A stretch of DNA of 64,000 nucleotides, from contig JABAKD010000020.1 in NCBI GenBank assembly GCA_012845835.1, positions 4,982,720 through 5,046,719 on the forward strand, given 5' to 3'. Positions 1-12,251 of the stretch are shown here, piece after piece. The translations under genes and the position numbers were made by a program. How positions within the stretch are numbered: the stretch's first letter is position 1; each line of letters opens with the position of its first letter. The notes beneath the pieces are model-generated. The model was not told the origin of the DNA and searched no databases. It saw nothing but the letters and a program-made list of their open reading frames with translations. This stretch comes from Undaria pinnatifida (lineage: Eukaryota; Sar; Phaeophyceae; Laminariales; Alariaceae).

Positions 1-3000
1 GCGTTGGTGTTGGTGCGGCCGTAGGGCTTGACGATGGCGTCGCCGTGTGATGTACAGTAGAGCCCAACGTGATGGGCGGCTTCGGACCGGGTGTTGGCGA
101 AGTTGTGGGTAACTCGGAGCGAACGTAGATCACGGGTTGTCTGGTGGGCGTAGCGGTCGGTGACTCGGTGTTGGTCAAGTACGTAGGGTTGAATGTCGGC
201 GTTGGTGTTGGTTTGGCCGTAGGGCTCGACGATGGCGTCGCCGTGTGATGTACAGTAGGGCCCAACGTGATGGGCGGCGTCGGACCGGGTGTTGGCGATG
301 TTGTGCGTAAATCGGGGGGAGCGTAGCTCACGGGTTGTCTGGTGTGCGTAGCGGTCGGTGACTCGGTGTTGGTCACGTACGTAGGGTTGAATGTCGGCAA
401 TGGTGTTGGTTCGGCCGTAGGGCTCGACGATGGCGTCGCCGTGTGATGTACAGTAGGGCCCAACGTGATGGGCGGCGTCGGACCGGGTGTTGGCGATGTT
501 GTGGGTAACTCGGAGCGAGCATCGATCACGGGTCGTCTGGTGGGCGTAGCTGTCCGTGACTCGGTGTTGGTCACGTACGTAGGGTTGAATGTCGGCGTTG
601 GTGTTGGTTCGGCCGTAGGGCTCGACGATGACGTCGCCGTGTAATGTACAGTAGGGCCCAACGTAATGGGCGGCGTCGGACCGGGTGTTGGCGATGTTGT
701 GGGTAACTCGGAGCGAGCGTAGATCACGGGTCGTCTGGTGGGCGTAGCGGTTGGTGACTCGGTGTTGGTCACGTACGTAGGGTTGAATGTCGGCGTTGGT
801 GTTGGTTCGGCCGTAGTGCTCGACGATGGCGTCGCCGTGTGATGTACAGTAAGACCCAACGTAATGGGCGGCGTCGGACCGGGTGTTGGCGATGTTGTAG
901 GTAACCCGGAGCGAGCGTAGCTCACGGGTTGTCTGGTGGGCGTAGCGGTCGGTGACTCGGTGTTGGCCAAGTACGTAGGGTTGAGATTCGGCGTTGGTGT
1001 TGGTTCGGCCGTAGGGCTCGACGATGGCGTCGCCGTGTGATGTACAGTCGGGCCCAACGTGATGGGCGGCGTCGGACCGGGTGTTGGCGATGTTGTGGGT
1101 AACTCGGAGCGAGCGTAGTGCACGGGTTGTCTGGTGGGCGTTGCGGTCGGTGACTCGGTGTCGGGTACGTACGTAGGGTTGAATGTCGGCGTTGGTGTTG
1201 GTTCGGCCGTAGGGCTCGACGATGGCGTCGCTGTTTGACGTATAGTAGGGCCCAACGTGGTAGGCGTCGTTGGACCGGGTGTTGGCGATGTTGTGGGTAA
1301 CTCGGAGCGAGCGTAGCTCACTGGTCGTCTGGTGGGCGTAGCAGTCGGTGACTCGGTGTTGGTCACGTACGTAGGGTTGAATGTCGGCGTTGGTGTTGGT
1401 TCGTTCGTAGGGCTCGACGATAGCGTCGCCGTGTGATGTACAGTAGGGCCCAACGTGATGGGCGGCGTCGGACCGGGTGTTGGCGATGTTGTGGGTAACT
1501 CGGAGCGAGCGTAGCTCACGGGTTGTCTGGTGGGCGTAGCGGTCGGTGACTCGGTGTCGGGTACGTACGTAGGGTTGAATGTCGGCGTTGGTGTTGGTTC
1601 GGCCGTAGGGCTCGACGATGGCGTCACCGTTCGATGTACAGTAGAACCAAACGTGGTAGTCGTCGTCGGACCGGGTGTTGGCGATGTTGTAGGAACCTCG
1701 GAGCGAGCGTAGCTCACGGGTCGTCTGGTGGGCGTAGCGGTCGGTGACTCGGTGTTGGTCACGTACGTGGGGTTGAATGTCGGCGTTGGTGTTGGTTCGT
1801 CCGTAGGGCTCGACGATGGCGTCGCCGTGTGATGTACAGTCGGGCCCAACGTGATGGGCGGCGTCGGCCCGGGTGTTGGCGATGTTGTGGGTAACTCGGA
1901 GCGAGCGTAGATCACGGGTCGTCTGGTGGGCGTAGCGGTCGGTGACTCGGTGTTGGTCACGTACGTAGGGTTGAATGTCGGCGTTGGTGTTGGTTCGGCC
2001 GTAGGGCTCGACGATGGCGTCGCCGTGTGATGTACAGTAGGGCCCAACGTAATGGGCGGCGTCGGACCGGGTGTTGGCGATGTTGTGGGTAACTCGGAGC
2101 GAGCGTAGCTCACGGGTCGTCTGGTGGGCGTAGCGGTCGGTGACTCGGTGTTGGTCGAGTACGTGGGGTTGAATGTCGGCGTTGGTGTTGGTTCGGCCGT
2201 AGGGCTCGACGATGGCGTCGCCGTGTGATGTACAGTAGGGCCCAACGTGATAGGCTTCGTCGGACCGGGTGTTGGCGATGTTGTGGGAAACTCGGAGCGA
2301 GCGTAGCTCACGGGTCGTCTGGTGGGCGTAGCGGTCGGTGACTCGGTGTTGGTCACGTACGTAGGGTTGAATGTCGGCGTTGGTGTTGGTTCGGCCGTAG
2401 GGCTCGACGATGGCGTCGCCGTGTGATGTACAGTAGGGCCCAACGTAATGGGCGGCGTCGGACCGGGTGTTGGCGATAGTTGTGGGTAACTCGGAGCGAG
2501 CGTAGCTCACGGGTTGTCTGGTGGGCGTAGCGGTCGGTGACTCGGTGTTGGTCACGTACGTAGGGTTGAATGTCGGCGTTGGTGTTGGTTCGGCCGTAGG
2601 GCTCGACGATGGCGTCGCCGTGTGATGTGAAGTCGGGCCCAACGTAATGGGCGGCGTCGGCCTGGGTGTTGGCGATGTTGTAGGTAACTCGGAGCGAGCA
2701 TCGATCACGGGTTGTCTGGTGGGCGTAGCGGTCGGTGACTCGGTGTTGGTCAAGTACGTGGGGTTGAATGTCGGCGTTGGTGTTGGTTCGGCCGTAGGAC
2801 TCGACGATGGCGTCGCCGTGTGATGTACAGTAGGGCCTAACGTGATGGGCGGCGTCGGACCGGGTGTTGGCGATGTTGTAGGTAACTCGGAGCGAGCGTA
2901 GCTCACGGGTTGTCTGGTGGGCGTTGCGGTCGTTGACTCGGTGTTGGTCACGTACGTAGGGTTGAATGTCGGCGTTGGTGTTTTGCCGGCCGTAAGGCTC

Positions 3001-6000
3001 GACGATGGCGTCGTCGTGTGATGTACAGTAGGGCCCAACGTGATAGGCTTCGTCGGACCGGGTGTTGGCGATGTTGTGGGTAACTCGGAGCGAGCGTAGA
3101 TCACGGGTTGTCTGGTGGGCGTAGCGGTCGGTGACTCGGTGTTGGTCACGTACGTAGGGTTGAATGTCGGCGTTGGTGTTGGTTCGGCCGTAGGGCTCGA
3201 CGATGGCGTCGCCGTGTAATGTACAGTCGGGCCCAACGTGATGGGCGGCGTCGGCCCGGGTGTTGGCGATGTTGTGGGTAACTCGGAGCGAGCATATATC
3301 ACGGGTCGTCTGGTGGGCGTAGCGGTCGGTGACTCGGTGTTGGCCACGTACGTAGGGTTGAATGTCGGCGTTGGTGTTGGTTCGGCCGTAGGTCTCGACG
3401 ATGGCGTCGCCGTGTGATGTACAGTAGGGCCCAACGTGATGGGCGGCGTCGGACCGGGTGTTGGCGATGTTGTGGGTAACTCGGAGCGAGCATCGATCAC
3501 GGGTCGTCTGGTGGGCGTAGCGGTCGGTGACTCGGTGTTGGTCACGTACGTAGGGTTGAATGTCGGCGTTGGTTTTTTTCCGGCCGTAAGGCTCGACGAT
3601 GGCGTCGTCGTGTGATGTACAGTAGGGCCCAACGTGATAGGCTCAGTCGGACCGGGTGTTGGCGATGTTGTGGGTAACTCGGAGCGAGCGTAGATCACGG
3701 GTTGTCTGGTGGGCGTAGCGGTCGGTGACTCGGTGTTGGTCACGTACGTAGGGTTGAATGTCGGCGTTGGTGTTGGTTCGTCCGTAGGGCTCGACGATGG
3801 CGTCGCCGTGTGATGTACAGTCGGGCCCATCGTGATGGGCGGCGTCGGCCCGGGTGTTGGCGATGTTGTGGGTAACTCGGAGCGAGCATAGATCACGGGT
3901 CGTCTGGTGGGCGTAGCGGTCCGTGACTCGGTGTTGGCCACGTACGTAGGGTTGAATGTCGGCGTTGGTGTTGGTTCGGCCGTAGCTCTCGACGATGGCG
4001 TCGCCGTGTGATGTACAGTAGGGCCCAACGTGATGGGCGGCGTCGGACCGGGTGTTGGCGATGTTGTGGGTAACTCGGAGCGAGCATCGATCACGGGTCG
4101 TCTGGTGGGCGTAGCGGTCGGTGACTCGGTGTTGGTCACGTACGTAGGGTTGAATGTCGGCGTTGGTGTTGGTTCGGCCGTAGGGCTCGACGATGGCGTC
4201 GCCGTGTGATGTACAGTAGGGCCCAACGTGATGGGCGGCGTCGGACCGGGTGTTGGCGATGTTGTCGGAATCTCGGAGAGAGCGTAGCTCACGGGTTGTC
4301 TGGTGGGCGTAGCGGTCGGTGACTCGGTGTTGGTCAAGTACGTAGGGTTGAATGTCGGCGTTGGTGTTGGTTCGGCCGTACGGCTCGACGATAGCGTCGC
4401 CGTGTGATGTACAGTAGGGCCCAACGTAATGGGCGGCGTCGGACCGGGTGTTGGCGATGTTGTGGGTAACTCGGAGCGAGCGTAGCTCACGGGTTGTCTG
4501 GTGGGCGTAGCGGTCGGTGACTCGGTGTTGGTCAAGTACGTGGGGTTGAATGTCGGCGTTGGTGTTGGTTCGGCCGTAGGGCTCGACGATGGCGTCGCCG
4601 TATGATGTACAGTAGGGTCCAACGTGATGGGCAGGGTTGGACCGGGTGTTGGCGATGTTGTGGGTAACTCGGAGCGAGCGTAGCTCACGGGTTGTCTGGT
4701 GGGCGTAGCGGTCGGTGACTCGGTGTTGGGCACGTACGTAGGGTTGAATGTCGGCGTTGGTGTTGGTTCGGCCGTAAGGCTCGACGAAGGCGTCGTCGTG
4801 TGATGTACAGTAGGACCCAACGTGGAGGGCGGCGTCGGCCTGGGTGTTGGCGATGTCGTGGGTAACTCGGAGCGAGCGTAGCTCACGGGTTGTCTGGTGG
4901 GCGTAGCGGTCGGTGACTCGGTGTTGGTCACGTACGTAGGGTTGAATGTCGGCGTTGGTTCGGCGGTAGGGGTGGACGATGGCGTTGCCGTGTGATGTAC
5001 AGTAGGGCTTAACGTGGAGGGCGGCGTCGGACCGGGTGTTGGCGATGTTGTGGGAAACTCGGAGCGAGCGTAGCTCACGGGTCGTCTGGTGGGCGTAGCG
5101 GTCGGTGACTCGGTGTTGGTCACGTACGTAGGGTTGAATGTCGGCGTTGGTGTTGGTTCGGCCGTAGGGCTCGACGATGGCGTCGCCTTGTGATATAAAG
5201 TAGGGACCAAGGTGATGGGTGGCGTCGGACCGGATGGTGGCGACGTTGTGTGTAGGTCGGGGCGAGCTGCGCTTTGGTGTGGTCTTGTGGGTGCAGGGGT
5301 CGGGGACTCAGTGTAAGTCTCGTACGTAGGATTTGACGTTGGGGTTGGTGTTGGTTTTGCCGTAGTGCTCGACGATGTCGTCGCCGTTTGATCTCGAGAA
5401 AGGCCCACCGTGATAGGCGGCGTCGGACTGGGTGTTGGCGATGCTGTGGGTAACTCGGGGCGAGTTGGTCTCAGGTGTGTTCTTGTGGGTGCAGCTGTCG
5501 GTGACTCGGTGTTGGTCATGTACGTAGGGGTGACCGTTGGCGTTGGTGTTGGTTCGGTCGTAGCGCTCGATGTTGGCGGCGCCTTTTCATCTTGAGTAGG
5601 GCCGTACGTGATGGGCGGCGTCGGACCGGGTGTTGGCGATGTTGTGGGTGACTCTGAGCGTGCGGGGCTCAGGTGATGTCTTGTGGGTGCAGCGGTCGGT
5701 GACTCGGTGTTGGTCACGTACGTAGGATTCAATGTCGGCGTTGGTGTTGGTTCGACCGTAGGGCTCGACGAAGGCGTCACCGGTTGATCTTGAGTAGGGG
5801 TCGACGTTAAGGACGGCGTTGGACCGGATGTTGGCGATGGTGTGGTCAAGTCTGGGCGACTTGGTCTCAGATCTTGTCCCGTAGGCGTAGCGGTCGGTGA
5901 CTTGGTATTGGTCATGTACGTCGGATTGAACGTTGGTGTTGGTGTTGGTGAGGCCAAAGGGCTCGACGAAGGCGTCACCGTTCGATGCACAGTAGGGCTC

Positions 6001-6770
6001 GACGTGATGGTCACCGTCGGACCAGGTGTCGGCGATATTGTGGGTAACTTGGGGCGACTTGGTCTCAGGTGTTGTCTGGTGGGCGTAGCGGTCGGTGACT
6101 CGTTGTTGGTCACGTACGTAGGATTCAACGTTGGCGTTGGTGTTCGTTCGGCCGTAGGGCTCGACAAAGGCGTCGCCGTGTGATGTACAGTAGAGCCCAA
6201 CGTGATGGGCGGTGTCGGCCCGGGTGTTGGCGATGTTGTGGGTGAATCGGGGTGATCGTGTCTTCGGTGGTGTCTGGTGGGCGTAGCGGTGGGGGTCGTG
6301 GCGTTGACCACGTATGTAGGATTCAACGTTGGCGTCGGTGTTCGCTCGGCTGTAGGGTTCCACGAAGGCGTCGCCGTGTGATATACGGTAGAGCTCAATG
6401 TGATAGGCGGCGTTGGATCGGGTGTTGGTGACCTTTTGGATAAAGAGGTCGGAGCCTGCGTGAGCCGCCCCGTTGGGACTCTGGTGGGCGACTCGGGGTT
6501 GGGCATGTACTTTGGATTCAAAGTTGGTGTCGATGTTGGCTCAGACGTGAATTTTGGCGATGGTGTCGCCGTCGGAGCTGTATTAGGGCTCGACGCGATG
6601 GACGGCGTCGGGCCAGGTGTTGCCGACGGTGTGGGTGAAGAATTTGGAGCTGGTTTCGACGGTTCGGTCGACCAAATGGTTGCATGGGTAGGGGACTCGG
6701 TGTTGGGCATGTACGCAGGATGCGGCGTTGTCGTCGGTGTTGGCTCAATCGTAGGAGGAAGGGGTGTAAC
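1..6770. repeat. 198-bp minisatellite, 34 units
   Basis: The same motif recurs at 173, 371, 569 and so on to 6705. The step is 198 bp, except 199 at 2351-2550, 192 at 4926-5118, 195 at 6306-6501 and 204 at 6501-6705. All steps but the first are multiples of three. Units below about 5.2 kb are nearly identical; those from 5.2 to 6.8 kb are increasingly diverged, so the array has an old edge and a homogenised core. Confidence 0.97.
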
Positions 6771-6820
6771 CGACGGGTAGAACACGACAGGTGCTTGCGT
6801 GGGCCTTGAACTTGTCGATG
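1..6820 (-). CDS. Giant Pro/Thr/Ser-rich tandem-repeat exon of a mucin-like protein (partial, runs off left edge)
   Basis: Read on the minus strand, this frame has no stop from 6875 down to 2477, and the same PTS reading continues, shifted by one base, to base 1. Each 66-residue unit has the blocks TNTESPTATPTR, PTPGPTPPITLGPTV and SSSPTAEPTPTPTFNP, so it is dense in likely O-glycosylation sites and almost free of Cys. The acceptor is placed at a TTTCACAG on the minus strand, with a GCTAAC branch-point-like motif upstream. It opens in phase 1 and the first residues (STSSRPTQAP) match the upstream cassette exons. An in-frame ATG at 6851 is the alternative start. One extra base near 2477 breaks the frame; it may be a sequence error or a real mutation. 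A wall or mucilage role is inferred; the PTS composition and open frame are seen directly. Confidence 0.72.
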
Positions 6821-6879
6821 CTGTGAAATTGCCATTGTTCACCGTAGGCATGTAGTCAGGAAAGAGTGCGAAGTGTTAG

Positions 6880-8308
6880 CATTTGAAAAAATTGACATCT
6901 ATTTCTGGTTCGATGCTTACGTCGGTAATGTTGGTGCAACATTTGAACGTGGAAATATATGTTTGTTATCGATGTTACAATTGTGATCACGGTTTGTAAA
7001 TGAGTATTTCGAGTCGTCCCTTACGCTATAAAATTGCGTTCAGTTCGATCGCACTGCGATTGAAATCATACGTTTGAATCGTATTCCGAGATTTGGCCTC
7101 TAGCCGTAACGCACGAGTGCGCTCACGCCGACGTTCACCAAGAGCCTAGGGTGGGTGCCATCACATATGTATATCAGGTACGAAATTCATACGATTTTTA
7201 CAACGAAGCGTATCGAGGTTCTTACTCTGTGATGCGAACTGCAGAGGTGGCACTGAAGTGTCTGTGAATATCAGTTATTATGTACACGAAAAAGAGAAGA
7301 CAAGTGGGAAAGTATCGGCTCTGGCCAAAAAGTGATCACCACAGAAGGAGAGAAGTAGAAAGGAGAGAGAGAGACAAATGAGAAGTAAGGAGTGACCGGG
7401 GTGGGGCTGACCTTCACTTGATCGACAAGGCACAATACCCATGCTACAGGCAGATATACTCAACGGATCATCGTACTGGCCGGCAGATCATCCTGTATTA
7501 AAGTTTCTTACAATATTCCCTGCAATATTCTCCGATACTTATGATGGTAAGCTAGCTACAACTTGAATATACGATACACCGGTGAGAATTAACACACCGA
7601 GTTTCCCGCATATTACATTCCTCCCCGTATGTGGAATAAGATACCTTAGTGTACTCAGGGTAGTGACTACGAATCAACTAGGTACTGATGGATTGCAGAG
7701 TCCATATTCCAATACCCCCCTCGAGGGGAAGTCAGTAGTAGAGGAACTTGACACTCAACAAGAATGAACAAAAATATTTTGCCATATTCGAACCTGTGTA
7801 TGAACAGCGGCAATATGGGTGTGGCCATGTCACTCAGCGAATAATATACAAAATGGACATTATACTCAGACCTGTTATATGGACAGCGGTAACATGGATG
7901 TAATTATGTCAAAGCAATATGCGTGGTAGAATTACCAGAGAAATACTCTAGATGAGCAGCGCAAACCAGTCTTCTGGGAGTTCCTCGCGCCTCCAAAATT
8001 GACACTTAGAGCAAAGTGAAACCTAAGAAATAAGAACCTGTGGGCGCTGGCCCACTACAGCGAAAACGCGTGCTATTCAGTGTTATGTATATGCACTTGC
8101 TTACTCAAAACAAAATATTCAAATACAGATAGTACGGCAATAGACTGTATGGGCGTGATGGTATTACATAATCTATACCTGGTATTCGTTATTCTGTTAT
8201 ATTGTTGAGCGAGTTATATCGTAGAAAAATAAAGGATCAGAAAGTCTGCTGTATGGTTGCTACTCCCCCTCAGTCGAATCCTAGAAGAACCAAGGAATCG
8301 AATATATC
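6880..8308. other. Putative intron sequence, no gene recognised
   Basis: This AT-richer stretch holds only short ORFs. A 61-residue hydrophobic minus-strand ORF at 7278-7463 has no supporting context. Nothing else was recognised. Confidence 0.5.
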
Positions 8309-8316
8309 GAAAATTG

Positions 8317-9461
8317 CAGGGCTTTCTTTGGTACGCATCTTTTAGGTTGGTATAATTTACCACGGTAACCAGCCACCACGGTAATGCACGGTAGTTATTG
8401 GATGGTAACGGACAACCTTGGTACTCATTGGTTCAGGAACCCGCCACTACGGTAATGGACGTTTTTTTTTCTACAGCGCGTGGCATGCCCACGTTACAAC
8501 GTATGCCCAAACATCCGAACAACAACAAATATAATGCGTGGGCCCAATGTTTGCAAACCTCAAATGCAAGCTTAGTCCTACATAGTGCAGGCAGACGGGC
8601 CCGGCGGACTCTCGCAGCCAAAAGGAAGATGAAGACGAACCAAAACCTTTACCCAAGCTACGCCAGCAATGTCAACCACGTCAATCAACAACCAAACCGT
8701 GAAGAAACCAAGATATCGCCACCCAACGCACCCCCCCCCCCCTCCTTCTATGGACACATATCGCAAAATGAAAGCTTGCAGCATGTCTTGACTCCGACAA
8801 CCAGATAAGAGCAACAATACAATAATCTACCAATGGTTCATAGCTCCAAAAAGTCAAGGTTACAGGCGCGCTCGCTGCCGCCGCCTCCACTTCAACAACT
8901 TTATTTTTGCACTGAGCTGCCGCTGCTTTGTTGGCTTAATAATCTAAGAAACACGTCTGCTGTGAATTCATATTCTGGAAAAAAAGGAAAATACAAAAAA
9001 CGCAAAATACTCCGGTAAATAATACTCCGGAGTAAAATAATACATACGTAGATGTGTGAATAAAAAAACCTTAGTGAGAGAATCGAACCCAGGACGTGGT
9101 CTGACGTAACCTGACGCCTAACCCATCGGGATGGGGGGTCACATCAAATTTGAGGTGATCACGGCATCTCATTAACGTTACTGTACGGTAATTGGTAACT
9201 GTACGTTTGGGCGGTATTTTGGTTGGATGGTAACGAGAAATAACAGGAATGCCGATATTTGCACGGTAATTGTTTGGATGGGAATGGGATAACATGATGT
9301 TCTCGGTAACGATTTGGATGGGAATTAGAGAACGTGATTTGCTTGGTAACGATTTGGATGGTATTGGTAATTCCGATTTATCACGGTAACGTACCGTTTA
9401 CCAATTACCGTGGTTTTACCGCGGTAATTTTACTGCGGTAAAATTAATGAAGAAAGCCATG
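8317..9461. mobile_element. Non-autonomous hAT-type DNA transposon
   Basis: The interval is bounded by an exact 8-bp direct repeat, GAAAATTG, at 8309-8316 and 9462-9469. Its ends are inverted: CAGGGCTTTCTT on the left and CATGGCTTTCTT on the reverse complement of the right, 11 of 12 matching. The 8-bp duplication and CA-G-G ends are typical of hAT elements. Many GGTAAC/GGTAAT motifs lie in the subterminal regions, as expected for transposase-binding repeats. No transposase domain was seen, and short internal ORFs look incidental. Confidence 0.72.
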
Positions 9462-9469
9462 GAAAATTG

Positions 9470-10115
9470 CCCTGACTACACTGAAACGGGCACATGATTT
9501 GACAAGCGTGTGAGCTTGTGCTCGAAATACTATGGAACATAAGTTGTACGCGTACACCAGTACAACACAGTAGCTGCTACTGCTGCTATCGTGGACGACA
9601 ATTCACACGGAAACAAGTTGCACTATTATTAGTACTACTCTCATACGTACTTATTTGCAGTCGTAAAGCTCAACAGTGCTTTCTGGGTGAAAAACCTGCC
9701 AGTAATACTCCGAAAAGAAGCAACTTAGAAGCCAAAGACGCAACTAAACACACTTCAATTAGATCCTAGTACGCAAAATGTGCACTATGTTTAGTATGAG
9801 TTTGTACGATGCGTACTCGTATAATACTACGTGATGGAGCTGCAAAGGCCAAAAATAAACTCAAAAACATCACTGATAGAAGATCATACGTACGACACAA
9901 TGCATCCTTTATACAGCAGTACATTAGTAGTACTCGCACAAGTGCAATAGCTAAAGCATCAAGAAAGATGCTAAGATCCCAAACACCAACAGCATATCAA
10001 CACGTAGGCATCCAGCTCGCCCAGCTCGTGTTGCTGATGAATTGTCTGTTTTCTATCCTCCCTGTTAACTTTGCGTTGTTGTTGCTGTTGCTGCTGGTGC
10101 TGGAGCTGATGATGA
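9470..10115. other. Intergenic or intronic, no gene recognised
   Basis: The stretch holds short ORFs only, including 9809-10156 on the plus strand, which runs into the LTR and has no recognisable domain. Confidence 0.4.
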
Positions 10116-10336
10116 TGATAGTTTGGATCGCCACAGCACGACGGTTACAAAAGTAGTGGAGGGTTGCGTAGACTATACATTCGTAGACGTTTTTATGCAA
10201 TTTCTCTCATGAGGGGAGAGCTCCAGCACCCCGCTCTCTGCTTTTTCTCTCCTCTATGACCTCTAATACCACGAAGATAAGAACACTCGTCAGACCGCGA
10301 GGCGGTCAGGGCATCCAGGCTTGGACTCTGCGAACA
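10116..10336 (+). repeat. 5' LTR of copia element
   Basis: It starts TGATAGTTTGG and ends GAACA. It matches the 3' LTR over its length, with scattered substitutions and small indels. Confidence 0.85.
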
Positions 10337-10366
10337 CACAAGTAAGTGGCTTGAAAGTAGAAGTTC

Positions 10367-10380
10367 TGGTACCAGGAGCC
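10367..10380 (+). promoter_or_regulatory. Candidate primer binding site of copia element
   Basis: TGGTACCAGGAGCC lies about 30 bp after the 5' LTR. It resembles the initiator-Met primer site common in copia elements (TGGTATCAGAGC). The gap to the LTR is longer than usual. Confidence 0.45.
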
Positions 10381-10384
10381 AAGG

Positions 10385-10615
10385 ATGTCTGCACAGGAGA
10401 GAGACTCCTCGGATGAGATTCAGCAGCTGAGGAATGAGCTTCAGTTGGTGATAGAGGAGAAGCAAGCATCGATTATGCACGATATGAGGGAGATGATGAT
10501 CGAGCTCATGAGGAACAACGGCCCGTCGGAGTCCACCAGCGCTGAGGGAAGTGCTGCTGTATGGGCCCCGCTGCTGCATGGGCTTGCCTGCGAGGGGCTG
10601 AACCCATTGCTGTGA
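10385..10615 (+). pseudogene. Copia leader / N-terminal gag remnant
   Basis: A 76-residue ORF starts 5 bp after the primer site, with a Glu/Gln-rich, probably coiled-coil N-terminus (EIQQLRNELQLVIEEKQ) and then low-complexity sequence. Its position suggests the start of gag, but no domain is recognisable and it ends before the gag core. Confidence 0.4.
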
Positions 10616-11058
10616 GGGGGAACGGCACTGAGGACAGCGCTGCTGAAAGGGGTAGCCAACAAAAGGTTGAACCCGCTGCTGCTGCACGACGAATTTCTGC
10701 TGCTGGTGCTGCTACTGCTGGAGGCGGAGCGCGAGGATATACAACAGCAACAAGAGAAATGATTTTCCGTGAGGATGCCTCGCGTAATGTTGGAGTGACG
10801 GGACGCAGGGGAGTCGCTGTTATTGTCGTGGTTGGCCCAGCAAGGGGTCAGCCAGATCAGCCAAGGGGGGCTGGAGAATGGGGGTCATACCCCGGCGGTT
10901 AGTTGGGAGTAGGATATGATATGCCGCTGTCTAGACTACTAGCTCTCAAACATACCACTGCCCCACAATTTAGTACCAGGTAGGAAAAAGCCCGAATTCA
11001 CTGGCTGGACCGAGACGTCAGGTGCTACGCGAAAGGGGTAGATTTCCTATCTGCGGTT

Positions 11059-12020
11059 GTGTCAGATCCACCCCAGTACGTTACCGTAGGAGAATTGGAT
11101 ACCGAAAACTCTGAACTTGTTGGAAGGGGGTACGATCGCGAAAGTGTACACATACATGCACTCGCATGGAATTTCCTATCGACGGCCATACAGAGCAAGA
11201 GCGACAAGAGTATCTTGCACAGGTGCACCTCGCCGAGAGAAGCGTGGGACGCGCTCGCGTGGTACGGCCCTCAAACGACGGGGCTCAAATCCGACCTCTC
11301 CCGCCGCCTCAATAGTTGTAAGATAGCGCCAGGGAGTAACCCTCTCGAGGAGATGGGAAGGATCGAAGATCTTGCCGCAAAAAATGTGCACAGCAGGAAT
11401 GACCCTCGATGGCCACATGGTGTACACAATTTTCATTGACGCTCTGCCTGCCGAATACGAGGTGGAGGCAAGGAACCTTGCATCTCGTGACAGTTTCGGC
11501 CGCGATAAAATCATCAAGGCTGTACGAGAACGGTATCACCGACTTTCTGGAATCAGGAAGAAGGGGTTCAATGCTGCCCATACCGGCCATGCTATGTTTG
11601 CCGGCGGCGGCGATGGTGGTCACAGAAAAAAATGGCCGGCGGCGGTGCCCACGGGAAAGGTAGAGGCCGCGGTAAAGGAAAGGTGGACGTCGGGGACGGC
11701 AAAGACGCGGCGGTAAAGGCCCCAGCGAGGACGGTGGTGGCTCGGCCGCGGCTGCCGGCGGTGATGGCAGCAGCGCCAAGGCCGCCGATGGTGGTACCTC
11801 CGAGGTGAGATGCCACAGGTGTGCCAAGAAGGGCCATTGGAGGGTCGACTGCACGGAGGAGCTATACAGCAGACGCCACGGACGGGGGCACGCGGTTGAT
11901 GTTTGCCCCACGTCAAAAGAGAAACCTGTGCTGGCGGCGTTGGACGACGAAGCTGATGATAATACGGTCGAGGGTTTAGCTTTTAAGGCCAGAGAGGCAG
12001 GCGAGTGCAGTAATGTTTGA
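11059..12020 (+). pseudogene. gag: Copia Gag remnant with CCHC zinc knuckle
   Basis: Three reading frames together give a copia-type capsid region. The first (11059-11439) contains CTSPREAWDALAWYG, typical of the retrotransposon gag family in which a W sits in a REAW-like motif. A second frame (11372-11716) continues with DALPAEYEVEARNL. The third (11805-12020) carries a nucleic-acid-binding knuckle of form C-x2-C-x4-H-x4-C (CHRCAKKGHWRVDC). At least two frameshifts separate the parts. Gag would package element RNA into virus-like particles; this copy cannot make an intact one. Confidence 0.82.
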
Positions 12021-12231
12021 GCAGAAAGGGGGAAGGGAAGTCGGCTTGGCAGGTACCTGGCTTTGCGATAGTGGAGCGTCTATCCGCATAACGCCCTCTG
12101 CAGATGGTATGATCAACTACAGAGAGTGCAATTTGAAACTGCGCATTGCTGACGGCTCAACCCGCATGACCGAAGAATATGGCGATATATTATTTTTGTC
12201 TTTTGATCCAGCAACGGTCTCGTACAAGTAA
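12013..12231 (+). pseudogene. pr: Copia aspartic protease remnant
   Basis: A 72-residue ORF contains LCDSGASIRITP, the catalytic D-S-G-A signature of retrotransposon pepsin-like proteases, which act as dimers to cut the polyprotein. It overlaps the end of the zinc-knuckle frame by a few bases in another frame. It stops well before the integrase. Confidence 0.82.
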
Positions 12232-12251
12232 CGCTGACGAATGTTGCGCAC

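Noticed and set aside
5587-6363. 258-residue minus-strand ORF rich in His, Asn and Thr
   Set aside because: It is the neighbouring frame of the same 66-codon repeat. The PTS frame is open much further, matches the cassette exons and joins them in phase.
1-6770. CRISPR array
   Set aside because: The repeats are 198-bp tandem units without spacers, in a eukaryotic coding exon.
1530-6780. Plus-strand Gly/Val-rich ORFs
   Set aside because: The consensus unit has stops in this frame (TGA and TAG per unit), so only short chance ORFs remain; they are the antisense of the PTS repeat.
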